16,657 bases of DNA from an uncultured Synergistales bacterium (GCA_905234205.1 CAJOGG010000010.1:7074-23730), one strand, 5' to 3'; shown: positions 7,063 to 14,647, counted from the first letter of the stretch. Notes: a model not told the origin generated them from the letters alone. A program made the numbers and translations.

Positions 7063-7878
7063 ATGGAAAACACTTTAGCAAAATATTTCCCATATATTCC
7101 AGGCATAATTATATTTCTCGTCGGATCGGGCCAAGTTAAAACCTGGTTACGAACTCGCAAGAAAGACTCTAGCACGGTTGCAAACGTTATAAGCTGCGAA
7201 AAAGTTATTAAACATGACAATCAAGGGCGCGAGATCATGAATTATTACGACGTTACTGTAGAGATTGACGCAATTAAACAAGTTCAACAAGTTTTCAAAT
7301 CCCCAACCGAATACGCAAAAGGCCAGCAAGTAAGAATTTATTGGGGCAATGCCAACGAGAGCGCAAAGTTATCCGAGAAAGAGGACGAGGCAATTTTTCA
7401 CCCGTTAATCCTAATGATTGGGGGCGCGTTATTAATCCTACTTACGATGTTTGAGAATCAGGAACGCGAAGTTGAAGCTATGACATGTCTTGCTCTTGTG
7501 CTTGTTGGAGCGGGATTGAGTCTGTTATGGCGATACTTCTCACTCAAGAATAAACATTTACAGCAAATTTCAGCCGAGATAATTGAGATTTACACACGTC
7601 AACTTTCACAGGAGACAAAGATTCTCAAAGCGTCAAAGTTCACTTATTACCCGATTGTGAAGTACGAGATTAACGGGCGAGAAAATATCAGGCGCTGTAG
7701 AATTAATTCAAGTGGCGAGAAAACTTTCAGGGTCGGTGACAAAATGGACTTGTACTATGACGCTAAAACCGGAGTAATTTACGAGAACCACGCTCACCCA
7801 GCTATGTTGATTTTCGGGACGTTGATTTTTGTTGCGGGAGTCTTGGCCGGGTTAAGTATCTTGTCTGTTATTCTGTGA
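7063..7878 (+). CDS. Membrane protein with two DUF3592-like modules
   Basis: A 271-residue protein with an internal duplication. Each half is a membrane segment followed by a soluble beta-rich stretch of the DUF3592 kind. Spans lie at about 11-24, two close together at 114-127 and 138-156, and a last one at about 248-268. The soluble parts share the pattern of a tyrosine followed by alternating hydrophobics (NYYDVTVEI near 60, YYPIVKYEI near 195) and then a turn and YW/YY before the next span (VRIYWGNANES, MDLYYDAKTG). Function of the domain is unknown. It starts two bases after the HAD gene, so the two form a unit. Confidence 0.65.
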   Translation: MENTLAKYFPYIPGIIIFLVGSGQVKTWLRTRKKDSSTVANVISCEKVIKHDNQGREIMNYYDVTVEIDAIKQVQQVFKSPTEYAKGQQVRIYWGNANESAKLSEKEDEAIFHPLILMIGGALLILLTMFENQEREVEAMTCLALVLVGAGLSLLWRYFSLKNKHLQQISAEIIEIYTRQLSQETKILKASKFTYYPIVKYEINGRENIRRCRINSSGEKTFRVGDKMDLYYDAKTGVIYENHAHPAMLIFGTLIFVAGVLAGLSILSVIL

Positions 7879-7884
7879 TACAAT
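7876..7884 (+). promoter_or_regulatory. Possible extended -10 promoter for the epimerase gene
   Basis: TGATACAAT fits an extended -10 box (TGN-TACAAT) at the end of the preceding gene and would give a leader of about 50 bases. No convincing -35 is present. A separate promoter would explain how this ula gene is expressed beyond the terminator at 6333-6366. Confidence 0.3.
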
Positions 7885-7939
7885 CTTGCATTAAGAAATC
7901 CCATTTACAATTTCATAATTAGAGAGGAGAAATTTATTC

Positions 7940-8635
7940 ATGCTGGAAGAATTAAAGCAGAAAGTCTATGAAGCTAACATGTTGCTCCCGGAATTTAAGC
8001 TCGTTACGTTTACTTGGGGCAATGTCAGCGCGGTCGATCGTGAGAAAAAGTTGTTCGCCATTAAGCCAAGTGGTGTACCCTATGAAGATCTCAAGCCCGA
8101 AGATATGGTCATCGTTGACTTTGAGGGAAACAAGGTTGAGGGAAAAATGAATCCTTCATCGGACACTCCTACACACGCAGTCTTGTACAAACATTTTGAG
8201 GAAATCGGCGGCATCGTTCATACGCATTCTTCATACGCAACAAGCTGGGCACAAGCTGGAAGAAGCATTCCATGTTACGGAACAACACATGCAGATTATT
8301 ACTACGGTGAAGTACCTTGTTTGAGAGTCTTAAGCGCAGAAGAAATCAACGAAGCTTACGAATACAACACAGGCAAATTGATCGTGGACGAGTTCAAACG
8401 CATGAACAAAGACCCTATGGCAGTCCCCGCATGTTTATGCACGAATCACGGGCCGTTTGCTTGGGGAAAAGATGCTGTTGACGCTGTACATAGTGCTGTA
8501 GTGTTGGAAGAAGTCGCGAAAATGGCATTCAGAACAGAATTAATTAACCCGAAAGTTGCCCCGGCTCCCCAAGTTTTACAGGATAAGCACTATTTCAGAA
8601 AGCACGGAGCAAACGCTTATTACGGTCAACATTAA
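7940..8635 (+). CDS. ulaF: L-ribulose-5-phosphate 4-epimerase (UlaF/AraD type)
   Basis: This zinc class II aldolase-fold enzyme interconverts L-ribulose 5-phosphate and D-xylulose 5-phosphate, joining ascorbate or arabinose breakdown to the pentose phosphate pathway. The 231-residue protein keeps all key residues of E. coli AraD shifted by one: NPSSDTPTH with Asp75, GIVHTHS with zinc ligands His94 and His96, TTHADYYYG with catalytic Asp119, NHGPFAWGK with zinc ligand His170, and Tyr228 in the C-terminal AYYGQ. LVTFTWGNVSA and NAYYGQ resemble UlaF somewhat more than AraD, and the ula neighbours support that name. GAGAGGAGAAA lies before the ATG at 7940. Its stop codon overlaps that of the convergent deacetylase gene. 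Confidence 0.92.
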   Translation: MLEELKQKVYEANMLLPEFKLVTFTWGNVSAVDREKKLFAIKPSGVPYEDLKPEDMVIVDFEGNKVEGKMNPSSDTPTHAVLYKHFEEIGGIVHTHSSYATSWAQAGRSIPCYGTTHADYYYGEVPCLRVLSAEEINEAYEYNTGKLIVDEFKRMNKDPMAVPACLCTNHGPFAWGKDAVDAVHSAVVLEEVAKMAFRTELINPKVAPAPQVLQDKHYFRKHGANAYYGQH

Positions 8636-9591
8636 TCAACTTTACCAGTAAAAACTTTTCGTCGTCCTGTTCCGTCAACGCCAAATTTCTTATCCAGAGC
8701 TTTATTATCGCCGGGATTGGTAAAATATCCGTCCCGGGTTGTTTCTGGAGTCCCCATCTTCAATAACTCGCTGACCTTCACAAATACATAGCCTTGTTCT
8801 TCAAGCTCGTCGAGAGTGAAGCGTAATAGATTCGCTGTGCCCTTTGGAACTAGATTAGCGTGAAATAGCAAGATCGATCCAGAACGAGTCATAGCTGCAA
8901 CTTTCTTGGCCCCACGTTTTGCGCGGTTAATGTTCGTGTTATCTGCTCCCGACTCTGCTGCTACGTCCCACTGAATTATTCTCAATCCAAGCCCCGCTAT
9001 CGTTTCTAATGCACGCTTGGAATTTCTCCCATAAGGCAATCTGAACAATTCCGGCACTTCTGGCAGCTTCTCAACCCCTGTTTCTTCTCGTAAGAGTTCG
9101 TATTCTGATTGAGTCCATAAAATTTGTGCTTTGAGTCCTTCATCGGATAACAGCGCGCAATTTCCGTGGCTCCAATTGTGATTCCCGATCTCGAATAAAT
9201 CACTCTCACTCATTATTTGTTTCACTCGCCTTGAATGTGTACGAATCCATTTACCTCCCATGAACAACGTAGCCGGGATTTTTCGTTCTCGCAACAAATT
9301 TATCACGTCCATATCACAGCCAGTAGTACTCGTATCAAGTTCACACATGTCAAACGTAATCGCAACTACTTTATCAGCATCAGGAATATTAACTCGTCTT
9401 ATAACACCTTCAACCGATTCAAGCGGCTCTAAATTATTTATGGGCGTTAATCTTGCTGGCGGCGTAGTGTCGTTTGGGATAGCTCGTTTCAAGTCCATTT
9501 TATCCGGCGTCCATTCGTCAGCGTGTGATATATTTGTTACGTTCATTAACAGAATCAAAATCATGCTCGTAAAAATTTTGCTCGTTCTCAT
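8632..9591 (-). CDS. Secreted polysaccharide deacetylase (NodB-domain)
   Basis: A 319-residue protein with a signal peptide (MRTSKIF, hydrophobic core to about 22, likely cut after SHA at 24). The NodB homology domain follows: motif 1 ITFDMCE (79-84) with catalytic base Asp81, motif 2 NHNWSHGN with His138 and His142, motif 3 RLPYG (184-188), motif 4 WDVAAESG, and motif 5 LLFHAN with His244. Such enzymes remove acetyl groups from cell-wall or surface sugars outside the membrane. Motif 1 has Met where most family members have a second Asp that binds zinc. A TFDLCE-type motif is known in a subset of the family, so this is a subfamily mark rather than decay. GAGAGGGGA (minus strand) precedes the ATG at 9591. 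It converges on the epimerase gene with a four-base overlap. Confidence 0.88.
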   Translation of the reverse strand: MRTSKIFTSMILILLMNVTNISHADEWTPDKMDLKRAIPNDTTPPARLTPINNLEPLESVEGVIRRVNIPDADKVVAITFDMCELDTSTTGCDMDVINLLRERKIPATLFMGGKWIRTHSRRVKQIMSESDLFEIGNHNWSHGNCALLSDEGLKAQILWTQSEYELLREETGVEKLPEVPELFRLPYGRNSKRALETIAGLGLRIIQWDVAAESGADNTNINRAKRGAKKVAAMTRSGSILLFHANLVPKGTANLLRFTLDELEEQGYVFVKVSELLKMGTPETTRDGYFTNPGDNKALDKKFGVDGTGRRKVFTGKVD

Positions 9592-9616
9592 GATGAAAAT
9601 CCCCTCTCTTGAAATT

Positions 9617-9622
9617 ATTATA
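9617..9622 (-). promoter_or_regulatory. -10 box of the deacetylase gene
   Basis: The minus strand reads GCTATAATAATTTC, with a perfect TATAAT at 9622-9617. Transcription would start near 9610, about 20 bases before the ATG. The -35 region is weak. The start of the plus-strand gene lies 80 bases away, so the gap is a compact divergent control region. Confidence 0.4.
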
Positions 9623-9632
9623 GCCCCGTCAC

Positions 9633-9650
9633 GAAAAATTGAAGTATAAT
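9633..9650 (+). promoter_or_regulatory. Possible promoter element shared with the ula leader
   Basis: GAAAAATTGAAGTAT at 9633-9647 is identical to 2709-2723 upstream of ulaG, and both overlap or adjoin a TATAAT (9645-9650 here, 2726-2731 there). Here it lies about 50 bases upstream of the Mrr-like gene. It may be part of a promoter style of this organism or a shared regulator site. Confidence 0.35.
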
Positions 9651-9700
9651 CATTGTCAATATTGAAGAATTATATTTTATGCAAGAGGTGAAATTTTATT

Positions 9701-10909
9701 ATGCCTGTCCCTAGCACTCAAGAAATACGCAAGCCACTGCTTGAGACTTTCAAAGATGAGGCTCCCCACAGTTTCGTGATAAATGATTTTCTCGAGATGA
9801 TGGCAGATAAATTTGACAAGATCACTACGGAAATGTCATCAACGGAGAAAACGACGTTCAAGAATAACATCAATGAAGCAAAAACGTTTCTATATAAGCA
9901 AGGTCTGTTGTCTCACCCCTCAAAGAGTACTTACATGATAACAACAACAGGAATTGAAGTGCTCGAGGAGAATCCTGAAGTCATTGATGAAATTTATTTA
10001 GCCGGACGCAATAATGCCTCAGAACCAGAACCAATTTCTTTACCTCCCGTTACACCAGTGACTGAAGAACCAGAACAATCACAGCAGGAAGAATTTGAAG
10101 CCGTCCCTGAAATTGAGGAAGCCGAAGACGTTCAAGAAGTTGTGAGTGAAGAGCCTGAAGAACCTGAAGAAGTTGAAGAGGTTGAGGAGATTCAAGAAGC
10201 CCCCGAAGATTTTGTAGAAGAAGAGTTCGAAAACGCTGAAGAAGAAATTGTTGAGCCAGAGCCAGAACAGCAAGAAGAAATAGCAGAACCTGTTGAGGAA
10301 GTTGAGCCAGCTCCCACAGAACCAGAGCCTGAACCAGAAGCTGAAGAAGAAATTGTTGAAGTTGATGAAGATGAATATGAGGAAGACGAATTTATGCAAT
10401 CTCAAAATATTGAAGACGTATTCAAGAAATATAACGCTGATTTAACTGATGAAGTTCTCGAAAAAGTTGCTGCTATTCCGTCAGATAGATTCGAGATGCT
10501 CGTAATAGACCTGTTATCGAAAATGGGTTATCGTGCTTTCCAGAATGCTAGGTACACAAGCGAGACAGAAGGAAGCGATTTAATTCACGGCGTTATCCTT
10601 GAGAACAAAGCAGGAATGACTCCGATTTACATTCAGGCGCGAAAATTATCACCGTCAAAAACAGTCGGGCGTTCGGACATGCAGGACTTTATCGAGGCCA
10701 TAACTGACAAGGGCGGCAAAGGTTTATTTGCTACAACCTCGAATTTCTCTGAACAAGCCGTCATAGCTGCCAATGATGAACGAGTTATGCTTATCGACGG
10801 GAAAAGGCTTGCAAGCTTAATGATAGCCAATAATTTTTGTGTGAACGTTGAAAGAGTCTTTGAGGTCAAGTCGATTGATTTAGATAGTTTCAGTGAGTAC
10901 GAGAACTAG
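9701..10909 (+). CDS. Mrr-like protein: winged-helix, acidic linker, degenerate nuclease domain
   Basis: A 402-residue protein in three parts. Residues 1-100 look like the winged-helix N-terminal domain of Mrr restriction enzymes (IRKPLLETFKDEAPHSF, then FLYKQGLLSHPSKSTYMITTTG). Residues 106-231 are a low-complexity linker made mostly of Glu and Pro with Val and Ile. Residues 255-390 match the Mrr catalytic domain: SDRFEMLVIDLLSKMGYRAF, IYIQARKLS, KGGKGLFATTSNFSEQA, and VMLIDGKRLASLMIANNF. In typical Mrr proteins the catalytic Asp lies in GGIDG and the catalytic Lys in QAK; here these places read LIHG (His296) and QAR (Arg314), though Lys315 and Asp293 are close. The nuclease may be inactive or use shifted residues. 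No methylase is beside it. AAGAGGTGA precedes the ATG. It is followed three bases later by rimO, so it belongs to a housekeeping operon. Confidence 0.75.
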   Translation: MPVPSTQEIRKPLLETFKDEAPHSFVINDFLEMMADKFDKITTEMSSTEKTTFKNNINEAKTFLYKQGLLSHPSKSTYMITTTGIEVLEENPEVIDEIYLAGRNNASEPEPISLPPVTPVTEEPEQSQQEEFEAVPEIEEAEDVQEVVSEEPEEPEEVEEVEEIQEAPEDFVEEEFENAEEEIVEPEPEQQEEIAEPVEEVEPAPTEPEPEPEAEEEIVEVDEDEYEEDEFMQSQNIEDVFKKYNADLTDEVLEKVAAIPSDRFEMLVIDLLSKMGYRAFQNARYTSETEGSDLIHGVILENKAGMTPIYIQARKLSPSKTVGRSDMQDFIEAITDKGGKGLFATTSNFSEQAVIAANDERVMLIDGKRLASLMIANNFCVNVERVFEVKSIDLDSFSEYEN

Positions 10910-10912
10910 CGC

Positions 10913-12214
10913 ATGAAAATATTTTTTGTGAGCATGGGTTGTGCCAAGAACACTGCCGACAGTGAACACCTGATAGCACAGCTAAAACTCTCCGGCCATG
11001 AAATTCTTGATACTCCTGAAAATGTACAGGCAGCTATCATTAATACATGCGGTTTCATTCAAGACGCCGTTAAGGAGAATATTGACGCGATTTTAGAGCT
11101 TGAGGGCTTGAAGAACGACGGACGAATCGAGAAATTAATCGTAGCTGGCTGCTTAGTCAATCGTTATGAGAAGGAATTACGCAAAGAACTCCCAAGCGTT
11201 GATTTATTCGTGAGGTCTGAAGAGTGGGACAAGGTCATAAACTTTCTAGGTGGCGTGGAAAATTCAAACTGTCAACTTGTTACTCAAGCCATCAACAAAA
11301 ATTTCTGGACCCGTTATCTGAAAGTCAGTGAGGGCTGCAACACTTTATGCTCATATTGTGCTATTCCATTGATACGCGGACGCTTACGAAGCATTCCACT
11401 GAAACAATTAATTGACGAGGCTTTAATGTTATGCGCGGCCGGAGCGAAAGAGCTTTGCTTAGTGGGTCAAGACTTAACAGTTTACGGACAAGATTTCAAC
11501 GGCGGGACTAACCTGAAAACTTTGATTCACGAGCTTAACAGAGAACTTCCCCCAAAAACTTGGCTACGTTTGCTTTATCTTCACCCTAACAGAGTAAACG
11601 AAGAACTTATAGATTTTCTTATGGCGCACGAAAAAGTTTTACACTATCTTGATATTCCGATCCAACATGCTGACAGCGAGATATTAGCTAGAATGAATAG
11701 ACCTTGCCCGCCCGGACATATGCAAAGAGTTTTCCGTTACATCAGGAGCCTTGACGAGTTATTCACGTTGCGAACAACAATAATGACGGGATTTCCCGGA
11801 GAGAGCACAGAAAGTTTTGAACGCGTATTAGATTTTGTGAGTGAAATTGAGTTTGACAGGTTAGGCGCGTTTATTTATTCCCCTGAAGAAGGTACAAAGG
11901 CCGCAAAATTTCCCGGTAAAGTCAGTCGCAAGACAGCAGAGGCACGTTGTAATAAGCTCATGGAACTTCAAGCAACAATCTCACAAGAACGCAGCGAATT
12001 ATTTATTGATCAAGAACTAGAAGTGTTAATCGAGGAAATTGACGCAGAAGAAAACGAAGCATGGGGAAGAAGTTATAGGGACGCTCCAGAAATTGACGGG
12101 CTTGTATGTGTATCAGGGATTGACGCTAAAAAAGTTAAGCCAGGCGAAATTATCAGGACAAAAATTTTTGATTGTGCAGAGAATGATTTATTTGGAGAAG
12201 TGATAGAACAATGA
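10913..12214 (+). CDS. rimO: Ribosomal protein S12 methylthiotransferase
   Basis: RimO is a radical-SAM enzyme that adds a methylthio group to an aspartate of ribosomal protein S12. The 433-residue protein has the three standard domains. The N-terminal UPF0004 domain has cluster cysteines Cys10 (SMGCAKN), Cys46 (NTCGF) and Cys80 (AGCL). The radical-SAM domain has SEGCNTLCSYC (Cys142, Cys146, Cys149) followed by AIPLIRGRLRS. A TRAM domain spans about 360-433. SMGCAKNTADSEHL and the short TRAM point to RimO rather than the tRNA enzymes MiaB or MtaB. The ATG at 10913 is three bases after the previous stop with only a weak ribosome site, and its stop overlaps the pgpA start as ATGA, so translation is probably coupled throughout. 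Confidence 0.92.
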   Translation: MKIFFVSMGCAKNTADSEHLIAQLKLSGHEILDTPENVQAAIINTCGFIQDAVKENIDAILELEGLKNDGRIEKLIVAGCLVNRYEKELRKELPSVDLFVRSEEWDKVINFLGGVENSNCQLVTQAINKNFWTRYLKVSEGCNTLCSYCAIPLIRGRLRSIPLKQLIDEALMLCAAGAKELCLVGQDLTVYGQDFNGGTNLKTLIHELNRELPPKTWLRLLYLHPNRVNEELIDFLMAHEKVLHYLDIPIQHADSEILARMNRPCPPGHMQRVFRYIRSLDELFTLRTTIMTGFPGESTESFERVLDFVSEIEFDRLGAFIYSPEEGTKAAKFPGKVSRKTAEARCNKLMELQATISQERSELFIDQELEVLIEEIDAEENEAWGRSYRDAPEIDGLVCVSGIDAKKVKPGEIIRTKIFDCAENDLFGEVIEQ

Positions 12215-12687
12215 AGAAGTATCCTTATTATGTATGGATCGCTAGTTTATTCGGCTTAGGATTTATTCCTTCGGGAATGCCAGGGACTGTGAGTTCTGCG
12301 GCCGCTTGTGTGGTCAGTGCATTTGTTGACGTGCCTATGTGGGCAATAATCGCTGTTACGTTGATTGGTGTGTATGTTACTGGAATGTCGGAAAAATTCT
12401 TCAACACCAAAGACCCAAGTTTTCTCAATATTGACGAGTTGCCGGGAATGTGGTTGAGCATTTATTTACTGCCAAAGGGATTTATTATTCCGGGGTTCTT
12501 CATGTTCAGACTAGTTGATATTCTCAAGCCTTGGCCGGTTTGTGCAATGGAAAAACTTCCGGGTGGTTGGGGAATAATGGCTGATGATGTCGTAGGCGGA
12601 ATACTCGTGAATATATTCTTACAGGCTCTAAACGCTTATTTCTATCATGCGGGCTGGTTGTTTGAGGTCGTCAGCAAATGGTTGTAG
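12211..12687 (+). CDS. pgpA: Phosphatidylglycerophosphatase A
   Basis: PgpA removes the phosphate from phosphatidylglycerol phosphate to make phosphatidylglycerol at the inner membrane. The 158-residue protein has about four hydrophobic spans and the family's three conserved blocks: MPGTVSS near 24-30, NIDELPGMW near 73-81 followed by FFMFRLVDILKPWP, and GIMADDVVGGI near 125-135 with the paired Asp. The N-terminal glycine-rich stretch (GLGFIPSGMPGT) is slightly unlike the usual GSGxxPxAPGT. It overlaps rimO by four bases and pncC by ten, so all three are made from one mRNA. Confidence 0.9.
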   Translation: MKKYPYYVWIASLFGLGFIPSGMPGTVSSAAACVVSAFVDVPMWAIIAVTLIGVYVTGMSEKFFNTKDPSFLNIDELPGMWLSIYLLPKGFIIPGFFMFRLVDILKPWPVCAMEKLPGGWGIMADDVVGGILVNIFLQALNAYFYHAGWLFEVVSKWL

Positions 12688-13139
12688 CAGAACTTATTAA
12701 CAAAGCTCGTGAACATAATACCAAGATTGCTTGGGCTGAATCATGTACGGGCGGGCTCGTCGGGGCAGCATTGACTGAAATTCCCGGAAGCTCTGACGTG
12801 TTCAACGGTAGCGCAGTAACTTACAGCAATGAGGCCAAGCAAAATATTTTGGGCGTGAGTGAAGAAACCTTGAAAAATTTCGGGGCAGTCAGTGAACAAT
12901 GTGCAACTGAAATGGCAAACGGAGCACTACGAATCTATAAGGCTGACCTAGCAGTCTCAATCACAGGTATAGCCGGGCCTGATGGAGGAAGCGAATCAAA
13001 ACCAGTTGGGACTGTATGCTTCGGGATAGCGACTCACGATAAAACTTTGACATTTACAAAACATTTTTCCGGGACACGCAAAGAGATTAGAGAGTGTGCA
13101 ATAAATTTCGCACTCAATGAATTAATGAAAATGATATAA
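12678..13139 (+). CDS. pncC: CinA C-terminal-domain nicotinamide-nucleotide amidase
   Basis: This cytosolic enzyme converts nicotinamide mononucleotide to nicotinate mononucleotide in NAD recycling. The 153-residue protein is the stand-alone CinA C-terminal domain: AWAESCTGGLVGAALTEIPG (19-37), FNGSAVTYSNEAK, VSITGIAGPDGGS (about 94-106), and KPVGTVCFG. The N-terminal MoaB-like part of full CinA is absent, as in E. coli PncC, and the upstream region is pgpA, so this is not a truncation. The ATG at 12678 lies inside the end of pgpA, and a hairpin terminator follows the stop by about 10 bases. Confidence 0.9.
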   Translation: MVVAELINKAREHNTKIAWAESCTGGLVGAALTEIPGSSDVFNGSAVTYSNEAKQNILGVSEETLKNFGAVSEQCATEMANGALRIYKADLAVSITGIAGPDGGSESKPVGTVCFGIATHDKTLTFTKHFSGTRKEIRECAINFALNELMKMI

Positions 13140-13148
13140 TATTCGCAA

Positions 13149-13190
13149 GGCAGTTCCTGATTCTAACGAGTCGGGGACTGTCAATTTTTT
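13149..13190 (+). terminator. Intrinsic terminator after pncC
   Basis: GGCAGTTCCTGATTC (13149-13163) pairs with GAGTCGGGGACTGTC (13168-13182) in a 15-base stem with four G-U pairs and a TAAC loop, followed by AATTTTTT. It closes the plus-strand rimO-pgpA-pncC transcript. On the minus strand no T-run follows the stem, so it should not stop cbiK transcription efficiently. Confidence 0.88.
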
Positions 13191-13210
13191 CAACTACATT
13201 TTCAACTACA
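13187..13210. repeat. 12-bp tandem direct repeat (two copies)
   Basis: TTTTCAACTACA is repeated head to tail at 13187-13198 and 13199-13210, beginning inside the terminator's T-run. It looks like a slippage duplication between two convergent genes. No function is evident. Confidence 0.6.
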
Positions 13211-13224
13211 AAAACTCGCGGATT

Positions 13225-14001
13225 TTACAGTGCTGACATAGTTTTACGAAGACGATCAACAAAATAACTTGCGACTAATTTTTCCTCGCCAAGGCCCTTG
13301 AGATTCACATTAACATTTTCATAGCCATTAGCTTTGAGAGCGTTCAGCCATTCGTTGGCCAAGTCGTTATTAGCATGTTCCCCAGCTACTATCATTAATG
13401 GCGAAAGTATCAGCCTGTGAATTTCATCGTGCCTCTTGAGATTCGTTATTACGTCATGAATATCCGGAGCTGCCTCAACAGTTCCAACAAAGAACTTCCC
13501 GTAAATTATCCTGTCAAGTTCAAGCTGTAACTGTGAGTAAAGAGCGTGTGCAAAATGTTCGCGCGTTCCATGCCCCATTAAGATTATCCCTGCATGTTCA
13601 GATTCAAAAAGTTTCGCCAAAATTTTCGCCCATCGTTCACAATCTTTAGGCGTGTTCATGAACGGTGTACCTAGTGCTAATTTCTCAAAGCCGTATTTCC
13701 CGGTTAAGTGTTTGAATGACTCGTAAACGTCTTTGAGCGCGTCGTACTCTTGCCCCGGTATCATAAGCGTTGGCATTATCACGACTTCAGAAAAGTTTTC
13801 AGCGTTCAATTTTGCAAGAGCCTCAACAGGATTCGGGATCGCGTTTGAAAGTTTATTGCGAATGATTTTGGACGTGAAAGCGAGTCTGACTTCATAATCA
13901 GGGAACGAAATTTTTGCTGCCTCAATGAGATTATCTATAGCTGCCATTGCCCGCGGGTGTGAAGTCCCAAACGATACAACGAGAATTGCTGACTTGTTCA
14001 C
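13225..14001 (-). CDS. cbiK: Sirohydrochlorin cobaltochelatase (anaerobic type)
   Basis: CbiK inserts cobalt into sirohydrochlorin in the oxygen-independent route to vitamin B12. The 258-residue protein starts KSAILVVSFGTSHP, the family's opening, and has the metal-site residues in the right places: His144 (LMGHGTREHF), Glu176 (TVEAAPD) and His209 (AGEHANND), compared with His145, Glu175 and His207 of the Salmonella enzyme. MPTLMIPGQEYD (76-87) is also typical. I chose GTG at 14001 because AAGGGGG lies eight bases upstream; an upstream in-frame ATG at 14046 would add 15 residues before the conserved start and lacks a ribosome site. There is no signal peptide, so it is not the periplasmic CbiK variant. 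No other cobalamin gene is nearby. It is divergent from the HD-domain gene. Confidence 0.9.
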   Translation of the reverse strand: MNKSAILVVSFGTSHPRAMAAIDNLIEAAKISFPDYEVRLAFTSKIIRNKLSNAIPNPVEALAKLNAENFSEVVIMPTLMIPGQEYDALKDVYESFKHLTGKYGFEKLALGTPFMNTPKDCERWAKILAKLFESEHAGIILMGHGTREHFAHALYSQLQLELDRIIYGKFFVGTVEAAPDIHDVITNLKRHDEIHRLILSPLMIVAGEHANNDLANEWLNALKANGYENVNVNLKGLGEEKLVASYFVDRLRKTMSAL

Positions 14002-14061
14002 GATAAATTCCCCCTTGGATATATAATTACGGCAAAATTTTATCATTCTATAAAAGGGGTA

Positions 14062-14634
14062 ATGAACTTGATACCAACCAGAGAACAGGCTCTTGAACTC
14101 GTCAAGAAATACAACAAAGAAGAGTCACATATTCATCACGCTATAGCCGTCGAAAACGCAATGAGGCACTTTGCTAAACTTTACAACGAAGATCCAGATT
14201 TATGGGGAGTAGTTGGCTTATTACACGATATTGACTGGGAACAAACTACACCAACCCCGGAAAAACATTGTCACGTTGCGCCCGATATGTTGCGAGAAGC
14301 CGGAGTCGATGAGGATATTATTCGCGCTGTACAGTCTCATGGCTATGGAATTTGTACAGACGTTGAGCCACTTAACAACATGGAGAAAACTTTGTTCACG
14401 ATTGATGAGCTTACTGGCTTGATAATAACTGCTGGACTCGTTAGGCCGTCAAAATCTTTAGCGGACTTGGAATTGAAATCGGTCAAGAAGAAATGGAAGG
14501 ACAAGGCTTTTGCGCGCGGAGTTAGTCGTGAAACAATTAAGCAGGGGGCTGAAAGAATGAACATGCCACTTGACGACGTAATCAACGAAACTATTTTAGC
14601 TTTAAGGCCAGTGGAGAAATTAATCGGTATGTAA
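14062..14634 (+). CDS. HD-domain metal-dependent phosphohydrolase
   Basis: A 190-residue soluble protein with the HD fold. Likely metal ligands are His26 (HIHHAIAVE), the paired His55-Asp56 (GLLHDIDWE), His69 or His71 (EKHCHVAP), His93 (QSHGYG) and Asp115 (TIDELTGLI). The arrangement resembles the family of uncharacterised HD proteins often annotated as HDIG or HAD-associated hydrolases. The natural substrate is not evident. AAGGGG sits before the ATG at 14062. The 60-base gap to cbiK carries a TATAAT (14022-14027) on the plus strand that may serve as its -10. The next gene starts 13 bases after its stop. Confidence 0.85.
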   Translation: MNLIPTREQALELVKKYNKEESHIHHAIAVENAMRHFAKLYNEDPDLWGVVGLLHDIDWEQTTPTPEKHCHVAPDMLREAGVDEDIIRAVQSHGYGICTDVEPLNNMEKTLFTIDELTGLIITAGLVRPSKSLADLELKSVKKKWKDKAFARGVSRETIKQGAERMNMPLDDVINETILALRPVEKLIGM

Positions 14635-14647
14635 TCCGCGTAACCTC

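Noticed and set aside
8711..8738. CCGGGA and TCCCGG inverted repeat downstream of the epimerase as a possible terminator
   Set aside because: The six-base arms are separated by a long loop, lie within the deacetylase coding region and are not followed by a T-run.
10079..10405. Phe- and Asn-rich 108-residue open frame on the minus strand
   Set aside because: It is the reverse shadow of the Glu/Pro-rich linker in the Mrr-like gene (GAA and GAG codons read as TTC and CTC). It has no ribosome site.
14002..14046. Upstream ATG start for cbiK
   Set aside because: The GTG at 14001 has AAGGGGG upstream and matches the family start; the extra 15 residues are unlike any CbiK N terminus.
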